Source: Pigoraptor chileana | Taxonomy: Eukaryota; Opisthokonta; Filasterea | Direction: 5' to 3' | DNA: 20,109 nucleotides | NCBI GenBank assembly: GCA_943704495.1 | Contig: CALSCR010003465.1 | Location: forward strand, 1 to 20,109 | Shown: one piece after another, positions 1 through 10,080 of the stretch | Position numbering within the stretch: the first letter of the stretch is position 1 | Layout of the letters: every line of letters begins with the position of its first letter | Notes under the pieces: generated by a model | Told to the model about the DNA's origin: nothing | The model's input: the letters and a program-made list of their open reading frames with translations, nothing else | The model's database searches: none | Made by a program: the position numbers and the translations under genes

Positions 1-2710
1 GGGGGTCGAGGGGTGGATACAGCCCAAGACCGTTTCATTCTGTTAATCGAGGCGTTCTTGAGCGCAGCAAGCACTTGCGTCACCCCGTGAAAGTTGTTCA
101 GATCCATGAACTTCTGCTTGGTTCCATTCGACATGCGGATTACGTGCGTGCGTGTGAGCATGCGTGTGCGTGTATGTGTGTGTGTGCGTGTGCGCGCGCG
201 TGTGTGTGTGCGTGTGCGTGAGTATGATACATGCGCAATAGAATGGGGCGAGGGAGGCATAATTTGAGATTGGGGTGTCCCAGAGATCAGAACCGATGAA
301 GGGTAAAAAGACAGAATAAGGAGAGCGCCACTGCTGTTTGTTGCAACATCATTGCGACTATCCCATACAACAAACTGTGGGTCGGCACTGCATTACGCAG
401 CACCAGCACGTGACGGCACACGATATACAAGCACACGACATCAACAGAGTGACTGCCAATCAAGTCAGAGGGGAGCAAATTGTCTTCTGCTGCGGGAAGG
501 ACAAACAGTGAATACTCGCGCAGCCACAACACACAACGCACCTGCGCCAAATCGATCATTTTTTCGATCGACTTTGCCCTCCGCCGCGGCGTTTGCGCGC
601 CGAGAATGAGTTCGACAACCCACGCCGAGACCTGGTTGAAGCGCTTTGTCAGCGCAACAATATTTGGTGCGTAACCCGGCTGCCGCGACCACGCCTGCCC
701 AAGACATTCCTTTGGCGCAATCGCTGCAAATGACGCCTGGTCCATTGCGGTGATCTGGGCGGCGCTGAGGCTGGCGTCCACAAAGTCCGCGGGATCAAAC
801 TCAACGACGAGCTTGCCTGCACGTGGCGACGTCGGCTCGCTTCGGGGACCATCCTCCCAACCAACGCTGTCGATCGACTCGAGACTGAGGGAAGCGGCAC
901 GCGCGGTCATCGGTGAGTTTGATGACGACGGCACGCTCACGCGGGGAACGGGCGGCAGCAGTGGACAGAGATTGAGAACTGTCGGCGGCGGCGCACCGAG
1001 CTGATCGGCAAGCGACATCTCGGCGCCCACATCGGCGAGGCGGAGAGAGTGCTTGGCGGGATCGAGCAATCGCTTTCCACAGACAGTCGTCAGCACCTCA
1101 GAATACGTCATGTCCGGTCGCACACCAATGTTCGCCACCTCCTTTGATTCAAACAGCCGCACGCACAACACCTGGCGAGTCGGACTGGGCGGCGGCGACA
1201 CAGATCGGTCGAGGTTTGGGCGCGACGGAAGATCGAGCGATGAAGTTCTGCCGCGCAGTTCAGGGACGATGCTTATCGAGCCAGTGGATGGACGTCCCTT
1301 GTGTTCTCCCTGCGACTGTGGCGGCGGCGCAAATTGCAGTGATAAGGATACGTTGGACGTTGTCGAAGACGACGAGGGTGAGCGCGATCGAAAGTCGGAT
1401 AACTGTGGTGACTGTGGGTCATCGGATTTCGTCGGGTAAATTTGTCTCCGCAAAATGTCCGCAGACGCCGCAATGCTGTTGTTGGCGGTCCCTTGCGTCG
1501 ACGCGGCGAGTGCGTCCATCTGTGCAAGCACGCTGACGTCGTGGAATATGTCTGGATCAAGGTTCTTGGACCTGCTCGTCCACATTTGCAGGAGTGCCAA
1601 GAGATTGAGCTGCAAGCTCTGCCCCTTTGGTTTCGCCTCACCTTTACCGTCAATCCGCGTCTCAATGCCAGAGCCAGAGCCAGAGCCAGACCCCATCCCC
1701 ACCCCGTCCAATGAAGGCGACGCTGCATCCTCCACAGAGGCAGCGTCGAACATTGTCCGGACAGCACTGAACAAGTCCTGCGGTGACGTGAACGACCGGT
1801 ACGTAAGGAGAAACGTTTTCATGTAGTCGAGGTCGGCACGCTCGGCCAGCTGTTCTGTCAGCCGTGCGACCGTTCCTGCCGTCACGACGGGGAATGGACC
1901 TGTCTGCGGGTGCTGGAACTTGAGATCGGGCTGGTCGATGCCATGCTCCACGCGCACTTTGCTGCCGTGGCTGGCAAGCAAGCGCGCGAGTGAGTCGAGA
2001 CCGGCAATCGCAGCAAGCTCATCCGGGGTGCGCCCCTCCTTGTCCTTGAAGTACGCCACCGACGGCTGTGTGATCAGCCACGCACACATGTCAGCGTGGC
2101 CCGCGCTAGCAGCATAGTGGAGTGGCGTCCACCCGTTATTGCGCGCCTGCCGATTGATGTGAGCGGGGGGTCCATTTACATACAAGAGCTGGGCAACGTC
2201 AATCTTTCCACCGGCGCATGCGCGTGTGAGTGCCAGGCGACCATCGTCGTCAACAGCACTCACATCGGCCCCTCGGTCGAGCAGAAACTGCGTGTGAGTG
2301 AGGTGAGGGCATGTGTGTGTGTATGTGTGAGAGTTATGATTGACAAATTCGAAGGTTGAAGATATCATGACATGCATTCCCCTGATTTGCCCTCTAATCA
2401 AAGGATTGGAAGCCCCTTAAACAAATTACAATCGTGTCATATGAAAACAGGCAGTTCTCCCTTGACGGCTGCGTACCTGCACACACTTGACATGGCCCAT
2501 TGCCGCAGCCAGGTGCAGCGCGGTCACTCCCTGCGGCCCAACCTCGTTCACGGGCTTAGAATTGGCATCCGAAGGGGACGACCCCTTTACATCCAGCAAG
2601 TCCTTGCACTTTTCCACATCGCCGTAAAGCGCCGCCTCCAACAAAGGCGACTTTCTCTGCATCGTGCTTGCCCGTCGATCCAGCGATGGCGGCGCGCCTA
2701 ATGACGCCAT
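1..2710 (-). CDS. Ankyrin-repeat Ras guanine-nucleotide exchange factor (ANK-REM-UBL-CDC25), 3' partial
   Basis: Predicted exons (minus strand): 2710-2477, 2287-542 and 113-1, the last cut by the window edge; both introns are phase 0. The ATG at 2710 is preceded by an in-frame TGA and sits in the context GAAGATGG. The visible protein is about 697 residues. Ankyrin repeats fill about residues 20-190 (TALHLAAAMGH, WTPLHYAASAGH). The RasGEF N-terminal (REM) module lies at about 215-320 (YMKTFLLTYRSFTSPQDLF). A low-complexity Ser/Pro stretch follows, then a possible ubiquitin-like RA/RBD module at about 452-507. The CDC25 domain starts near 578 with ECLGQAW, APNIVALTKRFNQVS and, across the second junction, IDLAQ joined to KFMDLNNFHG, exactly the family spacing. 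The family loads GTP onto Ras-like GTPases at membranes. Target specificity cannot be read here. The end of the catalytic domain is missing only because the window ends. Confidence 0.93.
114..541 (-). other. Intron 2 of the Ras GEF, carrying a GT/CA microsatellite
   Basis: Donor CAG|GTGCGT at 542/541 and acceptor AAGCAG|AAG at 114/113 on the minus strand. The 428-base intron holds an interrupted GT-rich tract at about 144-222 on the plus strand, so it is CA-rich in the sense of the gene and lies close to the acceptor. The acceptor has no clear pyrimidine tract. The splice is inferred from protein continuity in the CDC25 domain. Confidence 0.8.
2288..2476 (-). other. Intron 1 of the Ras GEF
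   Basis: Donor CAG|GTACGC and acceptor CACACGCAG|TTT. Joining the exons gives GHVKCVQ-FLLDRGADV, an uninterrupted ankyrin helix pair. The 189-base intron has a short sense-strand CA tract (about 2309-2332) just before the acceptor. Confidence 0.85.
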
Positions 2711-2980
2711 CTTCGTGGCGACGTCGTTTGATGGTCAATGTGTTTCTCCAGCACAAGCACAAGAGGCGAAGCCCCGTGCCGCGTGGATGAAGGATTTAAT
2801 GATGGCCCGTCGCTCTTTTCATTTGCATTTGATGGCGACGGCCAAACGGCCTCCAACTGAGTATATGCTGTTGCAGGAAAGACAGCGGAAGAGTTTTGGA
2901 TCTGGCCACGCGTTCGGCTATGTGGCCGCCGATCAATGGATGGTTACGACCATGAGAATAAGATTGGTGGTCGGAGGACC

Positions 2981-2986
2981 TTATAG
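2981..2986 (-). promoter_or_regulatory. Candidate TATA-like element for the Ras GEF
   Basis: Read on the minus strand the sequence is TCTATAAGG, about 270 bases upstream of the GEF start codon. It is only a motif match in AT-moderate DNA, so the call is weak. Confidence 0.15.
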
Positions 2987-3083
2987 AAAGAAAAAGGTAC
3001 AAGTAGCCACCCAATGCGTCGCTTATGCTCGTGGTCAGGCGAGCACGCTTTCAATCCAGCAGTGAGAGGTATTGTTAAAAGTG

Positions 3084-3112
3084 TATGTATGTGTGTGTGT
3101 GTGTTTGTGTGC
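3084..3112 (+). repeat. (GT)n microsatellite in spacer
   Basis: An interrupted GTGTGT tract on the plus strand. It is one of several dinucleotide tracts between the GEF and the kinase. Apparent open frames through it are translations of the repeat. Confidence 0.85.
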
Positions 3113-3235
3113 GACGCCAGTCGCCAGTCAAAATGTGAGGGAACAGTTTGTGAATGCAGGCGATTGGAAACAATTTGGCGCAGAAGAGTGCGACATACAA
3201 GAAAGAGAGAAGAAGAATGTCTGTGCTTTCAAATG

Positions 3236-3316
3236 CTCTCTCTCTTTCTCTCTCTCTCTGTCGCACGCAGAAACCACTGCAACACACACACACATGCATG
3301 CATGCATACACACGCA
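3236..3316 (+). repeat. Adjacent (CT)n and (CA)n/(CATG)n tracts
   Basis: A CT-rich run (about 3236-3260) is followed by an ACACAC run and three or more CATG/GCATG units up to about 3316. These are simple sequence only. Confidence 0.8.
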
Positions 3317-4639
3317 CAATAACACACATTTTGAATGTGGAGACAGACGGAGTAAATCCGCAGTGGCACCGACAAAGCGGGCGCTTTTATTTCAGTCCGC
3401 CCCTCACTATGGCGCCGGTATCAAATTCGGCATTATTTGGATCTGCGAGGACTGCCGTTCACAAAGTTGCCTATTTGGGGTATTTGGTATGCAAAAAGCC
3501 ATTCACTCTGCTATGGCATAGTACTGACGCAGAGCGGGCTTAATGTATTGAAATGCCCATACCTATATTCTGAATTCAACATCAACTACTTATTATTCAT
3601 AGGGCGTACATGCCGCTCTGAGAGGCCAAAATGGTTTCATATCTTTGAAAGTGTATGTTTGTATATACGTGCATGCATGCGGGCGGGCGTGTGCGTGCGT
3701 GGACCAGTGCTTCATTTGTGATTACATGGGAAAAGTGCAATTGAATTCGTGAGAAGCGAACCTTTTTTAATGAAGTGGCTTACCCTCAATCACGGTTTGG
3801 TCTTTTTTTGCATCTTTGTCTTTCCATCTTCTCGAGAAAGTTTCCATCCTTCATCCATCCAAGGCGAGGTGTGAGAGATGTCATGACACACATGAATCGG
3901 GGACCAGACATACACTAGTTATCCTCGCAAAGGTTTGGAAGGCCTGCGCGTTGTAATGCATGAAGGTTTTTTTGAGGATAGTTACCGTGCTTACTAACAT
4001 GTCCCTCCCTTGTTCTTCCAACGATAAGTTGACAAAAAAACTAAGCTTAATCGCCCATGAACAGACGAGTGATGCGGGGAATTCTCTGGGCATGCTCGGT
4101 GGTAACGAAAGAGGTGGACCATTGCGCTTATGCATTCAATTCCGCCGGCTTCAGCTGAAATTCGCGTATGCAAGGGAATATGGACAACCGCGCGGCCTTC
4201 TCTGAAGCGGAAGGCAGAACAGTGCATCCGTGGGATTCGCTGTCAGTTTGGCCGCACGAAACAGCACGGCCTTTGTTCTGGGACCTCTGCAACGGAAGAA
4301 ACCGACTGCACTTCAAACGAGAGCACACACACATCGGTGAGCGACACACAGCGCTGAGCACTGGGGACATTATTGTACAAATTTTTTTTGTACCATCGCC
4401 GCGCTACTGTCGTCAGAATGCTGCTCAGTGGACCTGTCCTAATGATGTCAATTACATCCGGGGTATCCGCCTTGAGGTATACCTTGTCTTGGCGATACCA
4501 TAACAGGTAAGATTGGCACGTTTGTAGTACCATATTTGGTGCAACCGTGTCATGTGAAAGAAAGTCTATGCAGAAAGCCCGTCGGGTGGACACATTTCAT
4601 TCACCCTTAATGGGTTTGCCGCAGGATAAATGGCCGGCG

Positions 4640-4648
4640 ATATATATC
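4640..4648 (+). promoter_or_regulatory. Candidate TATA-like element upstream of the histidine kinase
   Basis: GATATATATC, a 10-base palindrome, lies about 450 bases before the ATG at 5094. If it acts as a TATA box the 5' UTR would be long or spliced. A nearly identical GATATATATC occurs at about 9834-9843 in the next spacer. Confidence 0.2.
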
Positions 4649-5093
4649 TCGCTGGCTGAGCGCCACGATTTCTCTTCAGCACTTCGCTCCATTGTGATGT
4701 GATGCACAACTAAAACGTTTCCGCAACCTCAGTGCCATCCGTCTCGGTTTTAAGTGACGAAGGATTCACGCTGTAACAAGAGTCGGTTCCGCCGGGCTGC
4801 TCACTTTTAGCGTCGGCCGTCGCTGGCTTGACCTCGGTCGCTGTCTGATATCGCCAGTCACTCATTCGTATGCGCATCAAACGCAGTCCGGGCCTCGTGA
4901 CTAGAAATCCAAAAGATCACCTGGCTTCGCATTGGCCACGCTCAGTACACACACGCACAACCTGGTGTCAGCACGCATCCAGTTGTCCCGTGCAGCACGG
5001 CCGTGTGGTGCGCGCTTCACTGACATTTGATAAACGACAGCGCTTCGACGTGGCTTTCGGAACCGCGTTGTTCCGACGCACGCTTTTGCCACA

Positions 5094-8000
5094 ATGTCGT
5101 CGGCGACTGGCGGCGCCAAGAAGAATGCCGGTGCCGTGTCTGTTGTCACGGCGCGACCCCCTGCTGCGAAACAGCCTCACTGTGTGCCGCAGGCCGTGCA
5201 GAGGATATGCATGGACTTGCGCCCCTTTGTGCGGTGGTGGAGCTGTCTTGTTCTCGCAGCGATATTAGCCGCCGGCATCTTGTTGCCCCTCATTGTCTAC
5301 CACGGCGTAACGCGGACGGAGCTTAAGAATCTTCAGGATCAACTGGCCGACGCCGCGGGTGAGGAGGTCGTCAACGTGCAGGATGTGTTTAAGCGCACAC
5401 TTCATGCCGTGGAAAACCTTCGCATGGCTCTTAATCTTGCGCCGGATGGGGGGCTGTCGTATAGCCAGTTTGCCGAATCTGTCTCGCTGTTACATCGTCC
5501 AGTGCATGCAGCAGCGAGCTTCATGTGGATGCCGTTGGTGAGGACAGAAAACCGAAGCGCTTTCGAGTCCCACACGCGGTCCATCAACAGAAATGTTGGC
5601 GAATTTGCAAACTTTACAATCCTAGATCGGGAGGCGATGCAACCTCCCATTGCATTGTCTCAGCGATTTGATCTGGCGGCGCCTATTGTGACGACCGTGG
5701 CCGGCAATCGCTCGATGTATCTCCCGATGCTGTACGTGCTGGCGGCAGACGACATTGCCGCAGATAGATCTCTCGTCGGCGTCGATATGCTACTCACCCT
5801 CAACATCGTCAATTTTACGCGGTCACTTGTGTCGGGCGTGCCGGATCTCGCTATGAACATTGTGGCTACGGGTGACAGATTGTCTCGAGGCCTACTCATC
5901 AGTGTGCCCGTGTACAAGGGACTTGCGCCAACAACCGTTGAGGAAAGACTGGCAAAGGCGACGGGATTCCTGTGCGTCGCGGCGGGCGTGTCGCGACTGG
6001 CAGACAGGGGACGGCTGCACAACACGTCGCTTGAAATTCACATATTCGACGAAGAAGGTCTCTTGTATGCGGCGCCCAAGGATGCCGCACGGGTGCCGTC
6101 ATCTCCGTCGGATGTCCCATCGGTGCACGGGACCCGCGTCGAAACGACAATTACCTTTGTGAACAAGAAATATGTGTTTGTTGCTGTGCCCACACGCAAA
6201 CTCGTTGAGGGAGCGACGTCGCCCGGCCCCCTCGTCTTTGCGCTGCTGACGGGTGCTGGGTTCAGTATTCTGCTGGCAGGCGCGATTGTTGCCATCCGCA
6301 CGATCGTGCTCACGCAGCAGCGAATGGCAGCTTCGGAGCGGCAGAGAAGATGCGTCACGGAAATGATCGGTGAGCTTGTCTTGTCAGTAGTGCTGTCGTC
6401 TTGTCAGTAGTGCTGTCGTCTTCCGTAGTGCTATCGTCTTGTCAGTAGTAGTGCTGTCGTCTTCCGTAGTGATGTCGTCCTCATCGGGTGGTTGTCGGGT
6501 CGTAGACCTGACGGCTAGCTGCGGCTGCATCAGAATGAGCTACGGTCGTGGCGCCATCACGTGATGCACCTGATCCTCTCAGTGTCAGTGGAATGGCCTT
6601 TCAGCATCAGTTGTGCGTAGCATATGCTGTATTTATTCAGTGTTCTTGCCATTTACTTTGCTCATATTACTGAGGTATCGCAGTGTCTGATCTTTGTCCA
6701 GCTCTGTCCAAGCCGCTTGTGTTACAATTGGCGACTAATTCGCATTTTGTCCCTTAATTTGTCCCGTGACACCGGCCAATCGACAAAATCCAAAGGATTT
6801 GTAAATCACGAGTTGAGGAATCCGCTGAATGCCATCATGGGTCTGCTTGACCACGCAACCCGTGTGACGGAGGGCATTGTCGCCACATCGTCGGCTTCTA
6901 AAGTCACTTCCTCTCTCACGTCCACAACTGTTGCATCCTCAACTGCTACATCCACAACTGTTGCATCCACCGGTGCGCCCATCGTCGCCGGGGGTCTCTC
7001 GCATGCCCTGGAGTCTGGCAAGCCGCACAGCGCTCTCAGCAGTACATCGGCGCAGCGTCTGTCCAGCCGGGATGAAGGTGACGTCACCGACACAGCTGCG
7101 TTTGTGGAAAGGCCAACTGCGCTGTTACGCACATCGTCGCGGCGATCGAATGCAGGCAGTGGGGCGGTCGCCACGGACTTTGCAGAGAAGATGGTCACCG
7201 TTCTGCGTGATCTCCGCGACACGGGACAGATGTGCAGCTTGATGAAGCACATTATCGACGATGCACTCGACATACGCCGACTGGAAGAGCGCGGGCTCAA
7301 GATTGTGTGTGCGCCAGTATCGCTCGCCCGAGTGCTGGAAGATGTAACGGCCATTGTGCAACCGAAGCTGAGCGAGAAGCCCACGCTCTCGCTGACAGTA
7401 TCGTCCTTTGACGATGACGTCGTCTTTCTCTCCGACGCTGTCCGCGTGAAGCAGCTCCTCCTGAATCTCGTTGTCAACGCCATCAAGTACTCTGAAAACG
7501 GCGTGATAAAGGTGCATGTTGAAGCAGTGAAGAGTGGAGAAAGCCTTCGTTTCGCCGTGCAAGACAACGGGAAAGGTGGGTACAATATTAATTGCAATTG
7601 TGCGCAATAGCATTTTAATGCCGCCGCTTCGATTGATCTTGTGTGACCAAGGAGCACCGAATGATCCTGCCCATTGTTCTTTCTGTCTTTCGCATTGTAA
7701 ACAGAGACAGCGCTCCAAACGCACTGCTTTGAGAAAGCGTATCATTGATGTACACCTTCAGTTGAATTCACAGGCCCATCATGCACGCCGGATCCACAGG
7801 TACTTACTTACAGCACTCATTCGGCCCGATTTGGTTTGACAATGCAGGCATTGAGGATGCCAAAAAGCAGTATCTCTTTCACCCGTTTATGCAGCTTAAC
7901 GGCAGCGCGCGACACCAAGGCGTTGGTCTCGGGCTGTACCTGTGCAGCATGCTCGTCGAGTCAATGGGCGGCGAGATTGGCTTTGAGAGCACGGCGGGTG

Positions 8001-9112
8001 TTGGCAGCACGTTTTGGTTTGAGCTTCCTTACGAGGCGGCGGTTATTGTTGATTGCGACGGCGATGACTCGTGGGGGGAGAGCATGTCTACGGAAGAGGG
8101 GCACGGGATGGGCGGCCCAAACCAGGGTCACGTGGCTGTTGCCGTGCCCTCGGTCGGGGAGACTGCGCGTGGCTGCGCCGGCGGTGGGCTAGAGCTGCGC
8201 ATGATAAGTGCATGCGGTGCTGCGGAATCGGTGTGTCTGCATGAATCAGCCACTGGGACGGAGATGCAATCTATGTCACTCAAGGTGTGTGAGTGCAGTT
8301 ACATGGTCGTTTGTCTGGCATATTGAACATTACCGTACATTTCGATCAAATGTCCATGTGCTGACCTGTTAGTGGCCACGAAATATACAAGTTCACGTTG
8401 ACTCCTAGGGAGATTTCTCTCATCACAAACGGACGTGCTTTTCCTGTGTCGGTGTGCATGTGCATGTGTGCTTCATTGCGTGTAACGGCAGGCCGCTGCG
8501 GAAACGCCCACTGATAAGCGAATACATGCACCGAGTGCTGGTGGTCCGTCGCCAAATTCAAAGCCGAGGAAAAGTGTCCCGCCACGGCACCTCGTGTGCG
8601 ACGACATGGGCGTGAACAGGGTTGTTCTCAAGCGATACATCCAGTCTGCATTCCCGGACATTGTTGTGGATGAGGCGGAGAACGGGCTGGTCGGCGTGCG
8701 CCTTGCGCAAGAGAGAGAATACGACATCGTGTGGATGGACGTGCAGATGCCGGTTATGGACGGCATAGGTGGGGTCCGCCACATGTCTTGTCACACGACT
8801 GTTCTGTAAATCCATGCGAACTCTGTCTATTGATAATCTGATCTTTATTGTTTTACTGATCCGAAGTTGCCGTTGTTGCTGCATTGTACCGCGTCTCCGA
8901 TCCATCACGTGACTTTGTGTCTCGCAGAGGCCACCAAGCGTATCCGCGCATCGCCGCAGTGCCAACAGACAACGGTCATTGGCATAACCGGCGATATAAC
9001 CCCCGAGGAAGTGGCTCGCTATCGGAGCGCTGGTATGCACGATGTGTGTGGAAAGCCCGTCTCAAGAGTCACCATCGTCGAGACCATCCGAAAGTGGCGT
9101 CGACGCTCATAG
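5094..9112 (+). CDS. Membrane hybrid histidine kinase with CHASE sensor and C-terminal receiver
   Basis: Predicted exons: 5094-6369, 6796-7575, 7848-8284, 8492-8768 and 8928-9112, giving 984 residues with all phases matching (1, 1, 0, 1). A transmembrane helix at about 51-69 and another at about 375-405 flank a CHASE sensor with typical motifs (FMWMPLVRTENRSAFE, YLPMLYV, ISVPVYKG) and five N-x-S/T sites, fitting an outside-facing ligand domain. The kinase core has the H-box FVNHELRNPLNAIMG (His430), N-box LLLNLVVNAIKYSENG (about 639-662), G1 DNGKGI, F-box YLFHPFMQ and G2 GVGLGLYLC. The receiver has Asp868/Asp869, phospho-acceptor Asp914 in WMDVQMPVMDG, Thr944 and Lys966. By family, ligand binding drives His autophosphorylation and transfer to Asp914, then to a separate phosphotransfer protein. 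Unusually, residues about 450-553 form a Ser/Thr-rich insertion inside the dimerisation hairpin. CHASE is the sensor of plant cytokinin receptors. The ligand here is unknown. Confidence 0.95.
6370..6795 (+). other. Intron 1 of the histidine kinase
   Basis: Donor ATCG|GTGAGC and acceptor CCAAAG|GATTTG restore MIG-FVNHELRNPL. The 426-base intron splits the gene just before the H-box. It carries a minisatellite beside the donor and a CATCACGTGATG palindrome at 6555-6566. Confidence 0.85.
6379..6477 (+). repeat. Five-unit minisatellite starting 10 bases after the donor
   Basis: Units begin TCTTGTCAGTAGTGCTGTCG (20 bases) at 6379 and 6399. They are followed by an 18-base variant at 6419, a 23-base variant at 6437 and an 18-base variant at 6460. 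The last four alternate between two unit types (TCTTGTCAG and TCTTCCGTAG), suggesting a later duplication of a two-unit block. Confidence 0.9.
6921..6965 (+). repeat. Coding 15-base triple repeat in the kinase hairpin insertion
   Basis: Three tandem 15-base units (6921-6935, 6936-6950, 6951-6965) encode STTVA, STAT-type and STTVA pentads. The outer two are identical. They form part of the Ser/Thr-rich insertion and suggest growth by slippage. Confidence 0.85.
7576..7847 (+). other. Intron 2 of the histidine kinase
   Basis: Donor AAAG|GTGGGT and acceptor ATGCAG|GCATTG join to give DNGKG-IEDAKKQYLFHPF, restoring the G1 box of the ATPase domain. Length is 272 bases. Its open frames are unrelated to the protein. 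Confidence 0.88.
8285..8491 (+). other. Intron 3 of the histidine kinase
   Basis: Donor CTCAAG|GTGTGT and acceptor AACGGCAG|GCCGCT, phase 0, 207 bases. It lies in the linker between the ATPase and receiver domains, so the exact junction is less constrained by homology than the other three. An in-frame TAA at 8483 just upstream limits the start of exon 4. Confidence 0.7.
8769..8927 (+). other. Intron 4 of the histidine kinase
   Basis: Donor ATAG|GTGGGG and acceptor TCGCAG|AGGCC restore VMDGI-EATKRIR in the receiver. Length is 159 bases. A TCACGTGA octamer lies at 8905-8912, about 15 bases before the acceptor. Confidence 0.88.
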
Positions 9113-9546
9113 CACTCTGGCCTCCCTCCCCGGCCCCCCCTTCCCCCCTCGCGGCCGGCAGCTGTCGACCACCAGTGACCATTCCGTCGAGTCGGCTAAT
9201 CTGAGAGACATCCAGTGCGGATGCTAGGGAGTTCTCACTGTGAATGCAGCTGGCGTGCGTTTACCGTACCGTGAATGACTGCTCTAATGCGCTGCCTTTG
9301 TCACGTGTCATGGCGCGCGTGGAGCTGAACCCTGAATCAAACCACCAATTGAAGCAAAAAAGAAGAAAATACTCAACCGCTGTCTGATAGCGAGCTAATC
9401 TCCACTGTCCATGAACAAATGGCCGGCCTCAGTGGCTTCTGGCTGTTCAGTGCTGACTGATGACCCAATGGTCTCTGCATGATGCATTCCGCTGCCAGCA
9501 AGTCATCAGATCTGCGGTAGACTGGCCAACTGTGCCAATAACAGAG

Positions 9547-9561
9547 TGACTCAGTGACTCA
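9547..9561 (+). promoter_or_regulatory. Tandem TGACTCA (AP-1/GCN4-type) sites
   Basis: TGACTCA occurs at 9547-9553 and again at 9555-9561, spaced eight bases apart. This heptamer is the consensus of AP-1/GCN4 bZIP factors. Function is inferred only from the motif and from its companions at 9777 and 10072. Confidence 0.35.
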
Positions 9562-9775
9562 GCGTAAAGTCTGTTGTGCAATTGCAACCTCCGCTGTTGA
9601 TGAGGCACCTGAAGACGGCTGTGGGCAGTCGGCACACAGTGAACCCGCACGTCACGCCGGCACTCAGGCGGCAACTGACTGTGTCGCCTGGGGACGGCGG
9701 CGGAGTCAGACTCAAAGTAATCGGACTCGGGCGGGCCGCTTGGCCACCAGAACCGGACTCCGGGCTGGACAATTT

Positions 9776-9785
9776 CTGACGTCAG
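9776..9785 (+). promoter_or_regulatory. CRE palindrome CTGACGTCAG
   Basis: A perfect 10-base palindrome containing TGACGTCA, the consensus for CREB/ATF-type bZIP dimers. A near match TGACGTCG lies at 9948-9955. The orphan gene starts about 875 bases downstream. Confidence 0.35.
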
Positions 9786-9999
9786 CCGTGTCGCCGTATT
9801 ACCGGCATCGGCACTCTCAGTGTGCTCCAATTGATATATATCAGTTTGACTGCGGCGAGGAACTTTCGATGGCATCTTCACTCTTCACGTGGTTGATGAA
9901 TCCATTTCCACACTCAGCAACGTGTCAATTCCGGCGCTGGAACCGAGTGACGTCGTTCTATTCATATATGTGCATAATAAACTCTGAAGTCATAGTCGC

Positions 10000-10052
10000 A
10001 CATACACACACGGTGCACACGCACACACACACAACACACACACGCACGCACG
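10000..10052 (+). repeat. (CA)n microsatellite
   Basis: CA-rich tract with CACG interruptions on the plus strand, in the spacer upstream of the orphan gene. Confidence 0.85.
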
Positions 10053-10071
10053 GGTGCTCGCCTTCTGACAA

Positions 10072-10080
10072 ATGAGTCAT
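10072..10080 (+). promoter_or_regulatory. ATGAGTCAT (GCN4/AP-1-type) site
   Basis: A full 9-base match to the GCN4 consensus immediately after the CA microsatellite. It is the fourth bZIP-type consensus in about 530 bases. Confidence 0.35.

Larger units (their letters stand above)
2711..5093. other. Divergent spacer, no supportable gene
   Basis: This 2.4-kb stretch separates the start codons of the Ras GEF (minus) and the histidine kinase (plus), so it should hold both promoters. It contains a GT tract (about 3084-3112), a CT tract (about 3236-3260), a CA/CATG tract (about 3280-3316) and a CATG/GTGCGT tract (about 3660-3700). Open frames up to about 130 codons occur on both strands but show no family motif and overlap one another. 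A possible ATG-initiated 111-codon frame lies at 4168-4503 (plus). I see no evidence for it beyond its length. Confidence 0.6.

Noticed and set aside
2664-3065. 133-codon plus-strand frame antisense to the Ras GEF start
   Set aside because: It overlaps the well-supported first exon of the GEF and begins without a good ATG context or any recognisable domain.
4168-4503. ATG-started 111-codon plus-strand frame and a 116-codon minus-strand frame over it (4243-4593)
   Set aside because: No motif, mutual overlap, and the minus frame lacks an ATG at its start. They were left as spacer.
8594-9112. Separate stand-alone response regulator gene
   Set aside because: The receiver exons join in phase to the kinase exons, and no start codon or promoter separates them; a hybrid kinase explains the data better.
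9447-9881. Minus-strand open frame of about 140 codons, overlapped by plus-strand frames (9554-10075)
   Set aside because: Neither direction shows a domain, a consistent splice pattern or clear codon bias, and each is about as long as its antisense shadow.
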